Source of the DNA: Streptomyces fagopyri
GTDB taxonomy: Bacteria > Actinomycetota > Actinomycetes > Streptomycetales > Streptomycetaceae
NCBI RefSeq assembly: GCF_009498275.1
Contig: NZ_CP045643.1
Location: forward strand, 8,618,001-8,682,000
Direction of reading: 5' to 3'
Length of the DNA: 64,000 bases
A program made the position numbers and the translations under genes. The notes under the pieces are model-generated. The model was not told the origin of the DNA. It did not search any database and was given only the letters and a program-made list of their open reading frames with translations. Positions 30,117 to 38,952 of this stretch are shown one piece after another (the first letter of the stretch is position 1; each line of letters begins with the position of its first letter).

Positions 30117-31517
30117 CTACATCTTCGGCGCGGTCGCTTCCGTGATCGCCGCGAGCGCGCGTTCCATGTCCGCCCGTGTCGTGCGCCAGTTGCTGAACGC
30201 GGCGCGGAGGGCGGGCACGCCTCGGTAGGAGGTCGGGGTGACGAAGGCCTCACCGGTGGCGGCGACGGCCTGGACGGCGGCTTGGACGGCCTGCGGGGTG
30301 GGGGAGCCGGCGAGGGTGAAGCAGACGACGTTGAGCCGGACGGGCGCGAGCAGTCGCAGATGAGGGACCTCGGCGAGGGCGTCGCCGAGGCCCACGGCCA
30401 GGGCGGTGTTGCGGGCGACGATCTCGCGGTGCCCGTCACGCCCGTAGGCCACCAGGGAGAACCAGGCCGTCAGGGCGCGCAGCCGACGGGAGTTCTCCGG
30501 TGTCAGGTGCAGGAAGTCGGGGTCGGGCAGAGCGGGAAGACCCAGGTAGGGCGAGGAGTTGTGAAAGACCCGGGCCTGGAGGTCCTGCCGTCGCGTGAAC
30601 ACGACGGCGCTGTCGTAGGGCACGTTGAGCCACTTGTGCAGGTCGACGCAGACCGAGTCGGCGGCGTCGAGTCCGTCGGTGAGGTGTGCGTGCGAGGGAA
30701 GCAGCGCGGCGAAGGCGCCGAAGGCGGCGTCGGCATGGAGCCAGAAGCCGTAGCGGTCCTTCAGCGCGGCGATGGCACGCAGGTCGTCGAAGTCGACGGT
30801 GTCGACGGTTCCGAGGTTGGCCACGACGATGGCCGGGCGGCCGTCCAGACCCTCCAGCTCGCGGGCGAGCGCCGCGACGTCCACGGCTTCGCGGTTGCCC
30901 GGCAGGAGCGGCGTCCGGCGCACGGCGGCGCGCCCGAACCCCAGGACGGAGGCGGCCTTGCCGATGCTGGAGTGCGGTGCTCCGGAGAGTACGGTGACCG
31001 GTCCGAGCGCGGCCGTTCCGTCCTCCGACACCGATACGTTCCGCTGTTCGCCCAGCCACTCCCGCGCGACGGCCAGGCCCACGGTGTTCGACATGGTCGA
31101 GCCGGTGACGAAGGCGCCGCTGTGCGCGGCGCCGAGTCCGAACAGTTCACGCAACCAGGTCAGCGTCTGGCGTTCGAGTGCCGCCGCGGACGAACCGCCG
31201 CCGCCCCCGGCGTTCTGGTCGTAGACGCTGGTGAGCCAGTCCGCGGCGATCGAGGCGGGCGTCGCGCCGCCGGTCACGAACCCGAGATAGCGCGGACCGG
31301 CACTGCCGGAGAACCCGGGTGCCCACTGCTCGGCGAACCGGGCGAGCGCTCCCTGGGCACCGGAACCCTCGGCGGGCAGCGGTTCCGGCACCGGTGCGAG
31401 GCGGGGCTGCCAGGCGGGCCGGTCGTCGAGGCCGGCCAGTTCACGGGAGGCGAGGCCGTGCACGGACTGGAGCAACTCCGCGAGACGGGCGCGGTCTTCG
31501 GCGAGTGTGGGATGCAT
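30117..31517 (-). CDS. PLP-dependent group II decarboxylase
   Basis: 466 aa enzyme of the glutamate/aromatic-L-amino-acid/diaminobutyrate decarboxylase family, expected to remove CO2 from an amino acid. The PLP lysine is in CVDLHKWLNVPYD and the pyridine-N aspartate in WLHADAAFGAF. GPRYLGFVTGGATPASIAADWL is the typical N-terminal substrate region. There is no signal or membrane segment. ATG 31517 has AAGGA about 6 nt upstream. It stands between the two NmrA-like reductases but has no copy of their operator that I can see, so co-regulation is unproven. Substrate is not readable; some relatives act on aspartate or diaminobutyrate. Confidence 0.88.
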   Translation of the reverse strand: MHPTLAEDRARLAELLQSVHGLASRELAGLDDRPAWQPRLAPVPEPLPAEGSGAQGALARFAEQWAPGFSGSAGPRYLGFVTGGATPASIAADWLTSVYDQNAGGGGGSSAAALERQTLTWLRELFGLGAAHSGAFVTGSTMSNTVGLAVAREWLGEQRNVSVSEDGTAALGPVTVLSGAPHSSIGKAASVLGFGRAAVRRTPLLPGNREAVDVAALARELEGLDGRPAIVVANLGTVDTVDFDDLRAIAALKDRYGFWLHADAAFGAFAALLPSHAHLTDGLDAADSVCVDLHKWLNVPYDSAVVFTRRQDLQARVFHNSSPYLGLPALPDPDFLHLTPENSRRLRALTAWFSLVAYGRDGHREIVARNTALAVGLGDALAEVPHLRLLAPVRLNVVCFTLAGSPTPQAVQAAVQAVAATGEAFVTPTSYRGVPALRAAFSNWRTTRADMERALAAITEATAPKM

Positions 31518-31726
31518 GGGGATCCTTCGACGTGTGCTGCGCTGTGGGCATGCCTGGGCTGTTCAGTGTGCGGGTGAACGGCGGCCGTGGGTTCCTGCCC
31601 GCGAGAGGCTTGCCGAGAGTGGCCTCGGGTGGCCGGTCGGCGTCCCCGGACCCGCCGTCGCCCGTGCCTTCCCGCTCCACCCCTGGCGTCCGCGCCTCCC
31701 GGCCACGGGCAGAAGTGAAAGCGCCC

Positions 31727-31763
31727 CCGCTTCCCCGAAGTGACAGAGGAAACGGGGACGCGG
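31727..31763 (-). terminator. stem-loop after NmrA-like gene 2
   Basis: CCGC-TT-CCCCG (31727-31737) pairs with CGGGG-AC-GCGG (31753-31763): two helices around a small internal loop, 19 nt past the stop of the leftward NmrA-like gene. Confidence 0.5.
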
Positions 31764-31781
31764 CCAGGAGGGGGCGGCGGG

Positions 31782-32675
31782 TCAGTGGCCGACGCCACCC
31801 AGGAGGTCGGCGTGCGCGCGGGCGAACTCGCCGACGGTCATGGAACGGCGGCCGGTGAGCTTCTCCACGTTGTTGTCGGCGCCGGACATGTGGCCGTTCC
31901 GGTAGTCGACCATGGCACCGCCGAGATGCTGGACGATGTACGGGGGAACGCCCATCTCCCTGAGGGAGTCGACGTACTCCTCGACGGGCAGGTCCTGGAA
32001 AACGATCTTCCTGCCGAGGGCCTCGGAGAGCTCGGCCGCCATCTGCTCGTGGTCCATCTCGACGGGGCCGGAGAGCGGGATGGTGGAGCCGATGTGGTCC
32101 TCGGGATCGAGCAGCAGCGCGGCGATGGCGCGGCCCTGGTCGTCCGCGGCGATGGGGGAGTGGCGGCCCTTGCCCACGGGCATGCGCAGGATTCCCTGCT
32201 GCAGGTAAGGGAGTTGCCACGGGTACAGGAGCCACTCCAGGAAGTAGGTCGGCCGCAGGTGGATGACATCGAGCCCCGACCAGTTGAGGACCTCTTCGGC
32301 GATGAAGGTGTCGCGGCACGAGTCGCTGGTGGACTCCCGGTCGGCCGAGCGCTGGGACAGGTTGAGCACGGTCCTGACGCCGGTCTCCTTGGCGGCCTGC
32401 GCGAAGTTCACCGTGGCGTGGATCAGGTGGGGCTGGACCGGCCACACGAGGTACGCGGCGTCCACCCCCACCATCGCCGGACGGAGCGTGTTGATGTCCA
32501 GCAGGTCGCCGGTCACGACCTCCGCGCCCAGTCTCGCCAGGGCGTGCGACCGGTCGTCGACACGGTGCACGAGCGCACGCACCTTCATCCCCAGTGCGAG
32601 CGATTCCCGCACCGCGGCCCGCCCCGTGTCCCCCGTGGCCCCCGAGATCAGGACGGTTCTGGTGTCAGCCGACAT
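31782..32675 (-). CDS. NmrA-like NAD(P)-binding reductase 2
   Basis: 297 aa atypical SDR of the NmrA group. It has a canonical Rossmann motif, VLISGATGDTGRAAVRE. Like its neighbour it lacks a YxxxK motif and has RDTFIAEEVLNWSGLDVIHL, RPTYFLEWLL and SPIAADDQGRAIAALL. ATG 32675 has GGAGG 5 nt upstream; GTG 32687 is also in frame. Its promoter/operator is module B, nearly identical to that of NmrA-like gene 1, so both should respond to the same signal. Only moderate protein similarity is apparent, so the two may act on different electrophilic substrates. Confidence 0.88.
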   Translation of the reverse strand: MSADTRTVLISGATGDTGRAAVRESLALGMKVRALVHRVDDRSHALARLGAEVVTGDLLDINTLRPAMVGVDAAYLVWPVQPHLIHATVNFAQAAKETGVRTVLNLSQRSADRESTSDSCRDTFIAEEVLNWSGLDVIHLRPTYFLEWLLYPWQLPYLQQGILRMPVGKGRHSPIAADDQGRAIAALLLDPEDHIGSTIPLSGPVEMDHEQMAAELSEALGRKIVFQDLPVEEYVDSLREMGVPPYIVQHLGGAMVDYRNGHMSGADNNVEKLTGRRSMTVGEFARAHADLLGGVGH

Positions 32676-32773
32676 GGTTGCCTCCACTTGCCTTCGCTCT
32701 TGCGTCGCCCGGTCGGTCGACGTCTGTTCGTCGCCGTGTTCTTCGTCGGGCGGGAGCGGTTCCTACCGATCCC

Positions 32774-32804
32774 TTAGATTACTAGTGTCATCTAAGATGG
32801 GCAA
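32774..32804 (-). promoter_or_regulatory. promoter/operator module B, upstream of the second NmrA-like gene
   Basis: On the minus strand TTGCCC (32799-32804) and TAATCT (32776-32781) are 17 nt apart, with the dyad TTAGAT-N10-ATCTAA at 32774-32795. It matches module A at 21 of 22 operator positions and in -35/-10 geometry, though the flanks differ, which indicates selection on the site. The remaining stretch to mmsA (32805-33154) is G+C-rich with no gene I can support. Confidence 0.8.
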
Positions 32805-33154
32805 GCGGTGTTGCTCGCACTCCGCCGTGTTCACCGGCAGGCGCGCGCCGAGCGGGCGAGAGAACGCCGCGCCCGGCCCACAACGCGGCGCCCGGCCCAC
32901 GAGCGGCCCGCCCGCGCGTGACCCGGGCCACGACGGAATGGGACCTGGGTGAGGCACTTCGGGCCGCCGGGGACTTCGAAGCCGTCGCCGGCCGCTGCAC
33001 GGAGGGATGCTGGAACAGCAGTCCCGCCCCACCGGCGCGGCGGGACGTGTCCGTGGCCGAGGCCCTGGGGTCGTCCGGCCGCGGTCGAGGCCCGCGAGGT
33101 CCGCCGACAGCGACCTCGCCGCCCATCGCCGTCACCTTCGAAGGAGTTCCGTCG

Positions 33155-34663
33155 ATGAAGACCGTCACCCACTGGATCGGTGGCAAGCCCTACGGGGAAG
33201 GTTCGAGCACCTCCGACACCTGGGGGCCGGTGACCGATCCCGCGACCGGAGAGGTCACCACGCGCGTCGCGATGGCGGGCCCCGATGAGGTCGACGCGGC
33301 CGTCGCCACGGCGAAGGAGGCCTATGCCACCTGGCGTACGTCCTCACTCGCGCAGCGGACCGCGATTCTGTTCCGCTACCGCGAGCTGCTGAACGCGCGC
33401 CGCGACGACCTCGCCGCGCTGATCACCGCCGAGCAGGGCAAGGTCCACGCGGACGCGCTGGGCGAGGTGGCCCGGGGACTGGAGATCGTCGAACTGGCCT
33501 GCGGGCTCGGCATGGCGCTCAAGGGCGACACGTCCACGGACGTGTCGGCCGATGTCGACGTCACCTCGGTCCGTCAGCCGCTCGGTGTGATCGTCGGCAT
33601 CTCGCCGTTCAACTTCCCCGCGATGATCAGCATGTGGATGTTCCCCATGGCGATCGCCTGCGGGAACACCTTCGTCCACAAGCCGAGCAGCAAGGCCCCG
33701 TCCGCGTCCATGCTCCTCGCGGAACTGGCCGCCGAGGCGGGTGTCCCCGACGGTGTGCTCAACATCGTGCACGGCGACGAGATCGCGGTGAACGCGCTGC
33801 TCGACCACCCGGACGTCGCGGCCGTGTCGTTCGTGGGCTCCACCCCGGTCGCCCGCCACGTCTACGGCAGGGCGTCGGCGAGCGGCAAGCGTGTACAGGC
33901 CCTCGGCGGGGCGAAGAACCACATGCTGGTCCTGCCCGACGCCGACCTCGACGCGGCCGCCGACGCCGCGGTGACCGCCGCCTACGGCTCCGCCGGCCAG
34001 CGCTGCATGGCGGTCTCCGTGGTGGTCGCGGTCGGTTCGGCGGGCGACGCGCTGGTGCCCCGGATCGCCGAGCGGGCCGCGAAGGTCAAGATCGGCCCGG
34101 GCAACGACCCGACGTCCGAGATGGGCCCGCTCGTCACCAGGGCGCACCGCGACGAGGTCGCCGAGCGCGTCGCGGGCGCGGCCGCCCAGGGAGCCGACGT
34201 GGTCCTCGACGGCAGGGACTTCACCGTCGCGGGCCTCGAGAACGGGCACTGGATGGGCATCACGCTCCTGGACAAGGTCAGCACCGACTCGGACGTCTAC
34301 CGGAACGAGATCTTCGGCCCCGTCCTGTGCGTGCTCCGCGCGGAGACCTACGAGGAGGCCATGGAGATCGTCAACGGCTCCCCGTTCGGCAACGCCGGCT
34401 CGATCTTCACCCGCGACGGCGGGGCGGCCCGCCGCTTCCAGCTGGAGGTCGAGACCGGAATGGTCGGCGTGAACGTGCCCATGCCGGTGCCGGTCGGCTA
34501 CCACTCCTTCGGCGGCTGGAAGGACTCGGCCTTCGGTGACCACCGCATGTACGGCAGCGAAGCCGTGCACTTCTACACGCGCGGCAAGGTCATCACGAGC
34601 CGCTGGCCGGACCCGGCCGAGACCGCGGCCGGCCCGGACCTGGGCTTCCCCGCGTCCCGCTGA
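33155..34663 (+). CDS. mmsA: CoA-acylating methylmalonate-semialdehyde dehydrogenase
   Basis: 502 aa aldehyde dehydrogenase that converts methylmalonate semialdehyde, NAD+ and CoA to propionyl-CoA and CO2 in valine (and beta-alanine/inositol) breakdown. The catalytic Cys is about residue 284 in SAGQRCMAVS, the MMSDH form of the motif. GISPFNFPAMISMWMFPMA, then HKPSSKAPSA and GAKNHMLVLPDADLD are characteristic. Family length is about 500 aa. ATG 33155 follows AAGGAG (8 nt); the open frame back to 32918 is not gene-like. Propionyl-CoA can feed polyketide precursor pools in Streptomyces. A hairpin follows. Confidence 0.94.
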   Translation: MKTVTHWIGGKPYGEGSSTSDTWGPVTDPATGEVTTRVAMAGPDEVDAAVATAKEAYATWRTSSLAQRTAILFRYRELLNARRDDLAALITAEQGKVHADALGEVARGLEIVELACGLGMALKGDTSTDVSADVDVTSVRQPLGVIVGISPFNFPAMISMWMFPMAIACGNTFVHKPSSKAPSASMLLAELAAEAGVPDGVLNIVHGDEIAVNALLDHPDVAAVSFVGSTPVARHVYGRASASGKRVQALGGAKNHMLVLPDADLDAAADAAVTAAYGSAGQRCMAVSVVVAVGSAGDALVPRIAERAAKVKIGPGNDPTSEMGPLVTRAHRDEVAERVAGAAAQGADVVLDGRDFTVAGLENGHWMGITLLDKVSTDSDVYRNEIFGPVLCVLRAETYEEAMEIVNGSPFGNAGSIFTRDGGAARRFQLEVETGMVGVNVPMPVPVGYHSFGGWKDSAFGDHRMYGSEAVHFYTRGKVITSRWPDPAETAAGPDLGFPASR

Positions 34664-34672
34664 CCGTCGCGG

Positions 34673-34718
34673 GTCCGCACGCACCGGCCCCGCATTCGGC
34701 GCCGGTGCGACCGCGGAC
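34673..34718 (+). terminator. terminator after mmsA
   Basis: GTCCGC (34673-34678) plus GCACCGGC (34681-34688) pair with GCCGGTGC (34701-34708) and GCGGAC (34713-34718), a two-part stem starting 9 nt after the stop. Confidence 0.65.
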
Positions 34719-34934
34719 GGGCTCCTTCCCGCGCGGACGCACGCTGCCGTTCCCGGGGGAAAGCGGAACGTGCGGTGGCACGCCCGGCGGCCCTGGACCC
34801 CCGGCGTGCGGCACCGCGCCGCCGGCCCCGGGCCGCTGGGCGGACGGTGCGCCGCGAGGACCGAGAAACGTGATGTGCGGCACGTGCGGAAATGTCCCGC
34901 GACGGCACGGGCACGGGTTCTGGCTGCGCACGGC

Positions 34935-34949
34935 TTGATCACCGATCAA
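34935..34949. promoter_or_regulatory. small dyad upstream of the 35046 gene promoter
   Basis: TTGAT-CACCG-ATCAA lies 39 nt before the -35 box of the next promoter, in a 380-nt gap (34664-35045) that also carries the mmsA terminator. A possible activator or repressor site; the regulator is unknown. Confidence 0.3.
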
Positions 34950-34987
34950 CGAGGGCAAAAACGCTGGCCACGGCACGTTCCGCCCAT

Positions 34988-35017
34988 TTGACACCCAGTT
35001 GAGGGCACAGATAGGAA
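34988..35017 (+). promoter_or_regulatory. consensus-like promoter of the 35046 gene
   Basis: TTGACA (34988-34993) and TAGGAA (35012-35017) are 18 nt apart. The -35 box is a perfect vegetative consensus. The start point would be about 35024, leaving a leader of about 20 nt with GAGAGG. Confidence 0.65.
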
Positions 35018-35045
35018 ACAGCTGTCTGAGGTGGAGAGGTGGACT

Positions 35046-35564
35046 GTGCACGAGCCGAACGTGGTCGGGGACTGGCAGGAGTACGACGAGCATGCCGGCC
35101 TGCGTGTCCGCGTTCATGGCGTGGAGACCGCGGAGCCGCCGCGGGGACGCGACGACGCCGCCGAAGGGCTGACCTACTTCCGCTGCCGTGTCACCGTCGA
35201 GAACCGCGCGGGCGAACACTTCGGCATCCACCTCGAGGACGGCCAGATCGACATCCGTATCGGCGCCGACGGGGAGAGCGCCTTCCTGGACTGGCGCAAC
35301 TCCCAGTTCATCGAGGGCTATGACGTGTACCCGCTGCGCCGGGCGACCGCTGTCCTCTACGCGGCGGGCCCGGACGCCTCGCTGCCCCGGGTGGACATCC
35401 AGGTCCAGCTGAAGGTCGACGAGGAGTGGACCGACCGGTACCTGTGGGCGGGCGGTATCGACCTGTCCGAGGGCTTGGTGGACGCCGAAACCCGTGCCGG
35501 CCTCGGCGGCGACAGCCTCGCCTGCCAGGTGAGCAACTTCCTGCGGAAGGAAGCCGGTTCCTGA
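35046..35564 (+). CDS. hypothetical cytosolic protein
   Basis: 172 aa, family not recognised. The sequence alternates beta strands with acidic loops: LTYFRCRVTVENRAGEHFG, then GQIDIRIGADGESAFLDWR and LPRVDIQVQLKVDEEW, which suggests a beta-sandwich. There is no signal peptide or membrane segment. GTG 35046 (VHEPNVVGDW) has GAGAGG 6 nt upstream; GTG 35031 is in frame but has no Shine-Dalgarno sequence. It stands alone behind a strong promoter and converges on the MFS gene. Confidence 0.7.
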   Translation: MHEPNVVGDWQEYDEHAGLRVRVHGVETAEPPRGRDDAAEGLTYFRCRVTVENRAGEHFGIHLEDGQIDIRIGADGESAFLDWRNSQFIEGYDVYPLRRATAVLYAAGPDASLPRVDIQVQLKVDEEWTDRYLWAGGIDLSEGLVDAETRAGLGGDSLACQVSNFLRKEAGS

Positions 35565-35628
35565 CGGGCGAGGTGCGTGGCACGCGGCGCCCGACGGCCC
35601 GGTCGTCGGGTCGTCCGAAGCGTGCGGA

Positions 35629-36858
35629 TCAGGCGGCGGTACGGCGGGCGGCTCGGCGCTCCGTCGTCCAGTAGAGGAGTGCCAGCACGGGCAGGGCGGC
35701 GCCCAGGACGCTGACGGCGGTCCAGCCCGCCGCGTGGTACGCGATCGAGCCGAACTGGGACCCGAGCGCGCCTCCGACGAAGAACGTGGCGATGAAGGCG
35801 CTGTTGAGCCGGGCGCGGGCGTTCGCGTCGAGCTGGTAGATGGTGTGCTGGCCGAGGATCAGGGTGGTCTGGACGGCCATGTCGATGAGGATCGCGGCCA
35901 GCGCGAGCAGGGCCACGTGCTCCTGGCCGAAGCCCGCGGCCGCGAAGGCCACGGCCGCGACGGCGAACGCGACGCCGGTCACGGGACGTACGTGCCCGCG
36001 GTCGGCCCAGTGCCCGGCGAACGGGGCGACGGCCGCACCGGCGGCACCCACCAGGGCGAACAGGCCCACTCCGACGGGGGAGTAGTGGAAGTGAGGGCCC
36101 GTCAGAACGTAGGAGACGGTCGTCCAGAACGCGCTGAACGCACCGAACATCGCCGCCTGGTAGAGACCGCGGCGCAGCAACACGGGGTGCGTGCGCACCA
36201 GTTGCAGCGTGGAGCGCAGTACCTGGGCGTACGGCATCGTCGTGGTCGGTGCGTGCCGCGGCAGGGCGGCGCGCAGGGCGAGGGCCAGCAGCGCCATCAG
36301 GACGGCGGAGCCGAGGTAGACCACACGCCAGCCGGCCACGTCGGAGACCAGACTGCTCAGGGTGCGGGAGAGCAGTATGCCGGTGAGCAGGCCGCTCATC
36401 ACCCGGCCGACGATCCGGCCGCGGGCGTGATCGGGGGCGAGGCTCGCCGCGAAGGGGATCAGGATCTGGGCGACGACCGAGGTGCCTCCGCTGATCAGCG
36501 AAGCGATCAGCAGCATCGGGAAGTTCGTGGCGAGGCCGGCCGCGACCAGCGCGAGCGTGGTGACCGTCAGCAGCACGGTGATCAGCTTGCGTTTCTCCAG
36601 CCGGTCGCCGAGCGGCACCAGGAAGAGCATGCCCAGGACGTAGCCGACCTGGGTGAGGGTGATGAGTCCGCCGGCCGCGGCCGTGCCGACGTGGAAGACG
36701 TCCCGCAGCGAGGACAGCAGGGGCTGGGCGTAGTACAGGTTGGCCACCGTCATGCCGGAGGCGACGGCGAAGAGCGCGACCAGCCATCCCGGTATGCCGT
36801 GCGCGGTCGTGCCGGTGGCGGTCGGGTCCGAGCGCTTCAGTTCGGGGGATGCGGACAC
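35629..36858 (-). CDS. MFS transporter (DHA1-like drug/sugar efflux)
   Basis: About 409 aa with twelve hydrophobic segments. The MFS loop 2-3 motif reads GDRLEKRKLI (normally GxxxDRxGRR), and SGGTSVVAQILIPFAASLAP lies in the third/fourth helix region, as in DHA1 efflux proteins. GTG 36858 follows GAGAAGG; GTG 36864 and an earlier start near 36942 (437 aa) are possible. It stands downstream of a LysR gene on the same strand; the intervening 220 nt carry two dyads matching LysR-type spacing, so LysR control is likely. Substrate unknown. Confidence 0.9.
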   Translation of the reverse strand: MSASPELKRSDPTATGTTAHGIPGWLVALFAVASGMTVANLYYAQPLLSSLRDVFHVGTAAAGGLITLTQVGYVLGMLFLVPLGDRLEKRKLITVLLTVTTLALVAAGLATNFPMLLIASLISGGTSVVAQILIPFAASLAPDHARGRIVGRVMSGLLTGILLSRTLSSLVSDVAGWRVVYLGSAVLMALLALALRAALPRHAPTTTMPYAQVLRSTLQLVRTHPVLLRRGLYQAAMFGAFSAFWTTVSYVLTGPHFHYSPVGVGLFALVGAAGAAVAPFAGHWADRGHVRPVTGVAFAVAAVAFAAAGFGQEHVALLALAAILIDMAVQTTLILGQHTIYQLDANARARLNSAFIATFFVGGALGSQFGSIAYHAAGWTAVSVLGAALPVLALLYWTTERRAARRTAA

Positions 36859-36997
36859 GGGCACCTTCTCGAGGAGGGGAACCGGGTGGACGGTTCGGGG
36901 ACGGACCAGGTGGCGGTGGAACGGCTTCCTTGTCGCTCGCACGGTTGCCTCAGCGTCGCGGCGGTCCCATTGCTTCCCCCGCCTCGACGATGATCGA

Positions 36998-37024
36998 AGA
37001 TGTCTGTCATCTCGATGTGAGATG
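36998..37024. promoter_or_regulatory. overlapping dyads in the MFS promoter, LysR-box-like
   Basis: AGATG-TCTGT-CATCT (36998-37012) overlaps CATCTC-GATGT-GAGATG (37008-37024). The second contains ATC-N9-GAT, the usual LysR-type recognition-site pattern. They lie 140-165 nt upstream of the MFS start and 59 nt past the stop of the LysR gene. Confidence 0.55.
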
Positions 37025-37082
37025 GGTCCGGCACGGCGGGCGGCGAGCGCGCACGGCGGGAGGACCGGATCCCGGTCCCCGT

Positions 37083-37952
37083 TCAGGTCATGTGCCGCAG
37101 CAGCGCGGCGACGGCGGCCGGCGCCTCGCCCCGCGGCCGGACCACCATCACCTTCCAGCTCGGCGCGTGCCGGTCGAACCGGTGCGTCCGCAGGTCGGGG
37201 AACCGGGCGGCGATCGAGCCGGGCATGACGCAGACGCCCAGGTCGTTACGGACCAGCTCGGACGCCGCGACGATGTCGTTGACCTCGAAGGTCGGCTCGC
37301 GCTCGACGGCGGCGGCACGGAACGCCCGGTCGACGGAGAGCCGGATCGCCCAGCCGGGCGTGAAGTCCACCAGCGGCATCCGCGCGGCCTCGGCGAGCGT
37401 GACCGTCCCGTCCGCGCCGGACCCGGCGAGCGCCCGCTCGGGCGCGGACACCAGCACCATCTCCTCGCGGGACAGCAGCCGGGTGACCAGCCCCCGCTGC
37501 TGCTGGCGGTCCAGGGCGACCACGGCCAGATCCACCGTGCCCTCGCGCAGCGCCTGGCGGATGTCGGTCACCGCGGCCTGCCGCAGCCGCACCACCACCT
37601 CCGGATGCTCCGCCCGCAGTGCGGCCAGCGGGAGGTGCAGATCGGCCCACACGCCCTGCATCGTGCCGACGGTCACCCGTCCCCGCAGCCGTCCCTGGAC
37701 CACGTCCACGGCCGACCGGGCCTGCTCGGCGGCGCGCAGGGCCGCCCGCGCCGCCGGTACGAAGGCCTCGCCCGCCGGGGTCAGCGACACCCGGTGCGTC
37801 GTGCGGTCGAACAGCGGCGTTCCCAGCTCACGCTCCAGCGTGCGCACGGTGCTCGACACGGCGGACTGCACCACGTGGAGCCGCTGCGCCGCCGCGGTGA
37901 ACCCGCCTTCCTCGGCCACCGCGACCACGACCTCCATCTGCCGCAGATCCAT
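37083..37952 (-). CDS. LysR-family transcriptional regulator
   Basis: 289 aa. The N-terminal winged HTH is typical: MDLRQMEVVVAVAEEGGFTA, then AAQRLHVVQSAVSSTVRTLE, RELGTPLFDRTTHRVSLTPAG. The C-terminal substrate-binding domain (RVTVGTMQGVWADLHLPLAA to VCVMPGSIAARFPDL) has the usual two-lobe pattern. ATG 37952 is the standard LysR start. A dyad in its own promoter (37973-37991) suggests autoregulation. It precedes the MFS gene on the same strand, with separate operator-like dyads between, so it probably controls that gene. Confidence 0.93.
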   Translation of the reverse strand: MDLRQMEVVVAVAEEGGFTAAAQRLHVVQSAVSSTVRTLERELGTPLFDRTTHRVSLTPAGEAFVPAARAALRAAEQARSAVDVVQGRLRGRVTVGTMQGVWADLHLPLAALRAEHPEVVVRLRQAAVTDIRQALREGTVDLAVVALDRQQQRGLVTRLLSREEMVLVSAPERALAGSGADGTVTLAEAARMPLVDFTPGWAIRLSVDRAFRAAAVEREPTFEVNDIVAASELVRNDLGVCVMPGSIAARFPDLRTHRFDRHAPSWKVMVVRPRGEAPAAVAALLRHMT

Positions 37953-37972
37953 GTGCTCTCCCGACGCCGCGG

Positions 37973-37991
37973 ATCATCTCCCCCCGATGAT
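37973..37991. promoter_or_regulatory. dyad upstream of the LysR gene
   Basis: ATCATC-N7-GATGAT, 21 nt before the LysR start. The half-site ATC..GAT recurs in the MFS promoter dyads, as expected for one regulator binding both. Confidence 0.5.
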
Positions 37992-38083
37992 GCCCCCACC
38001 GATGGCGTGTTCCGCCGTGAGGCCCGCGCACGACGCCGGGCGGTCCGGCCGGCGGTCGGTGCCGCCTTACGCCGCCGCGACGG

Positions 38084-38722
38084 TCACGCGGCCGGGCCGT
38101 CGCCCTGTTGCTCCTGGTGGGAGTAGCGCTGTTCCTTCCAGGGGTCCGCGAGGTTGTGGTAACCGCGCTCCTCCCAGAATCCGCGTCGGTCCTCGGTCAT
38201 GTACTCGATGCCGCGCAGCCACTTGGCGCTCTTGTAGCCGTACAGGTGCGGCACGACCAGGCGCAGGGGGAAGCCGTGCTCGGCGGTGAGCGGTTCGCCG
38301 TTGTGATGGGTGGCCAGCAGCGTCTGCTCGGTGGTGAAGTCGGCGAGGCGGAGGTTGGCGCCGTAGCCGTACTCGGCCCAGGCCATCACATGGGTGACCC
38401 CGGGTGCCGGAGGCGCCAGGTCCAGCAGCGTCGTGGCGGCGATGCCGTACCACTCGTGGTCCGTCGACGTGGGGCCCGTGGCACAGTGCAGATCGGCGAC
38501 GACCGTGATGTGCGGAAGAACGGTGAGGTCGTCGAACGACCACGCACGTCCGTCTCCCGCGGCGGTGGCACCGAAGACCCGCAGGTCCCAGCGCTCCGGA
38601 CGGAACCTGGGAACCGGACCGTAGTGCGAGACGGGCCACCCTTGCACCCTGCGCTGACCCGGAGGGATGGGGTGGGGCGCACTTGGTGCGCCGCCGATCA
38701 CGCCCGGTCGGTCGCCTGCCAT
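38084..38722 (-). CDS. sulfite-oxidase-like molybdopterin oxidoreductase
   Basis: 212 aa, molybdopterin-binding domain of the sulfite oxidase superfamily in its compact cytosolic form (YuiH-like). The Moco ligand Cys is in VVADLHCATGPTS. VTHVMAWAEYGYGANLRLAD, then GFPLRLVVPHLYGYKSAKWL are family hallmarks. No Tat signal, haem domain or membrane anchor is present. ATG 38722 has GGGGAG upstream; the longer open frame to 38839 lacks support. It is monocistronic and converges on nothing informative. Physiological substrate unknown. Confidence 0.88.
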   Translation of the reverse strand: MAGDRPGVIGGAPSAPHPIPPGQRRVQGWPVSHYGPVPRFRPERWDLRVFGATAAGDGRAWSFDDLTVLPHITVVADLHCATGPTSTDHEWYGIAATTLLDLAPPAPGVTHVMAWAEYGYGANLRLADFTTEQTLLATHHNGEPLTAEHGFPLRLVVPHLYGYKSAKWLRGIEYMTEDRRGFWEERGYHNLADPWKEQRYSHQEQQGDGPAA

Positions 38723-38940
38723 GCTCCGGCTCCCCCTCTGCTGCGGCCGTGTCTCTATCTGTGCAGGGTAAGCGTTCACTCCTGGTGACGCCGAGGCAGG
38801 GGTTCGGCCTGTCACGGCGCCGGCACCGAGGAGGTTCACGGGCGTCGACGGCGCCCGGCGCGCACCGGCCGGCCCGCACCCGCGACGGTCCGTGGGTCGC
38901 GGCGGACGGAAATACGGTGGAGACGGCGCGCGCCGCTGGT

Positions 38941-38952
38941 TAGGCTCGCGGA
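38941..38952 (+). promoter_or_regulatory. -10 box for a leaderless DUF6204 transcript
   Basis: TAGGCT (38941-38946) stands 6 nt before ATG 38953, with no Shine-Dalgarno sequence between. The -35 region (GTGGAG at 38917) is poor. Confidence 0.45.
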
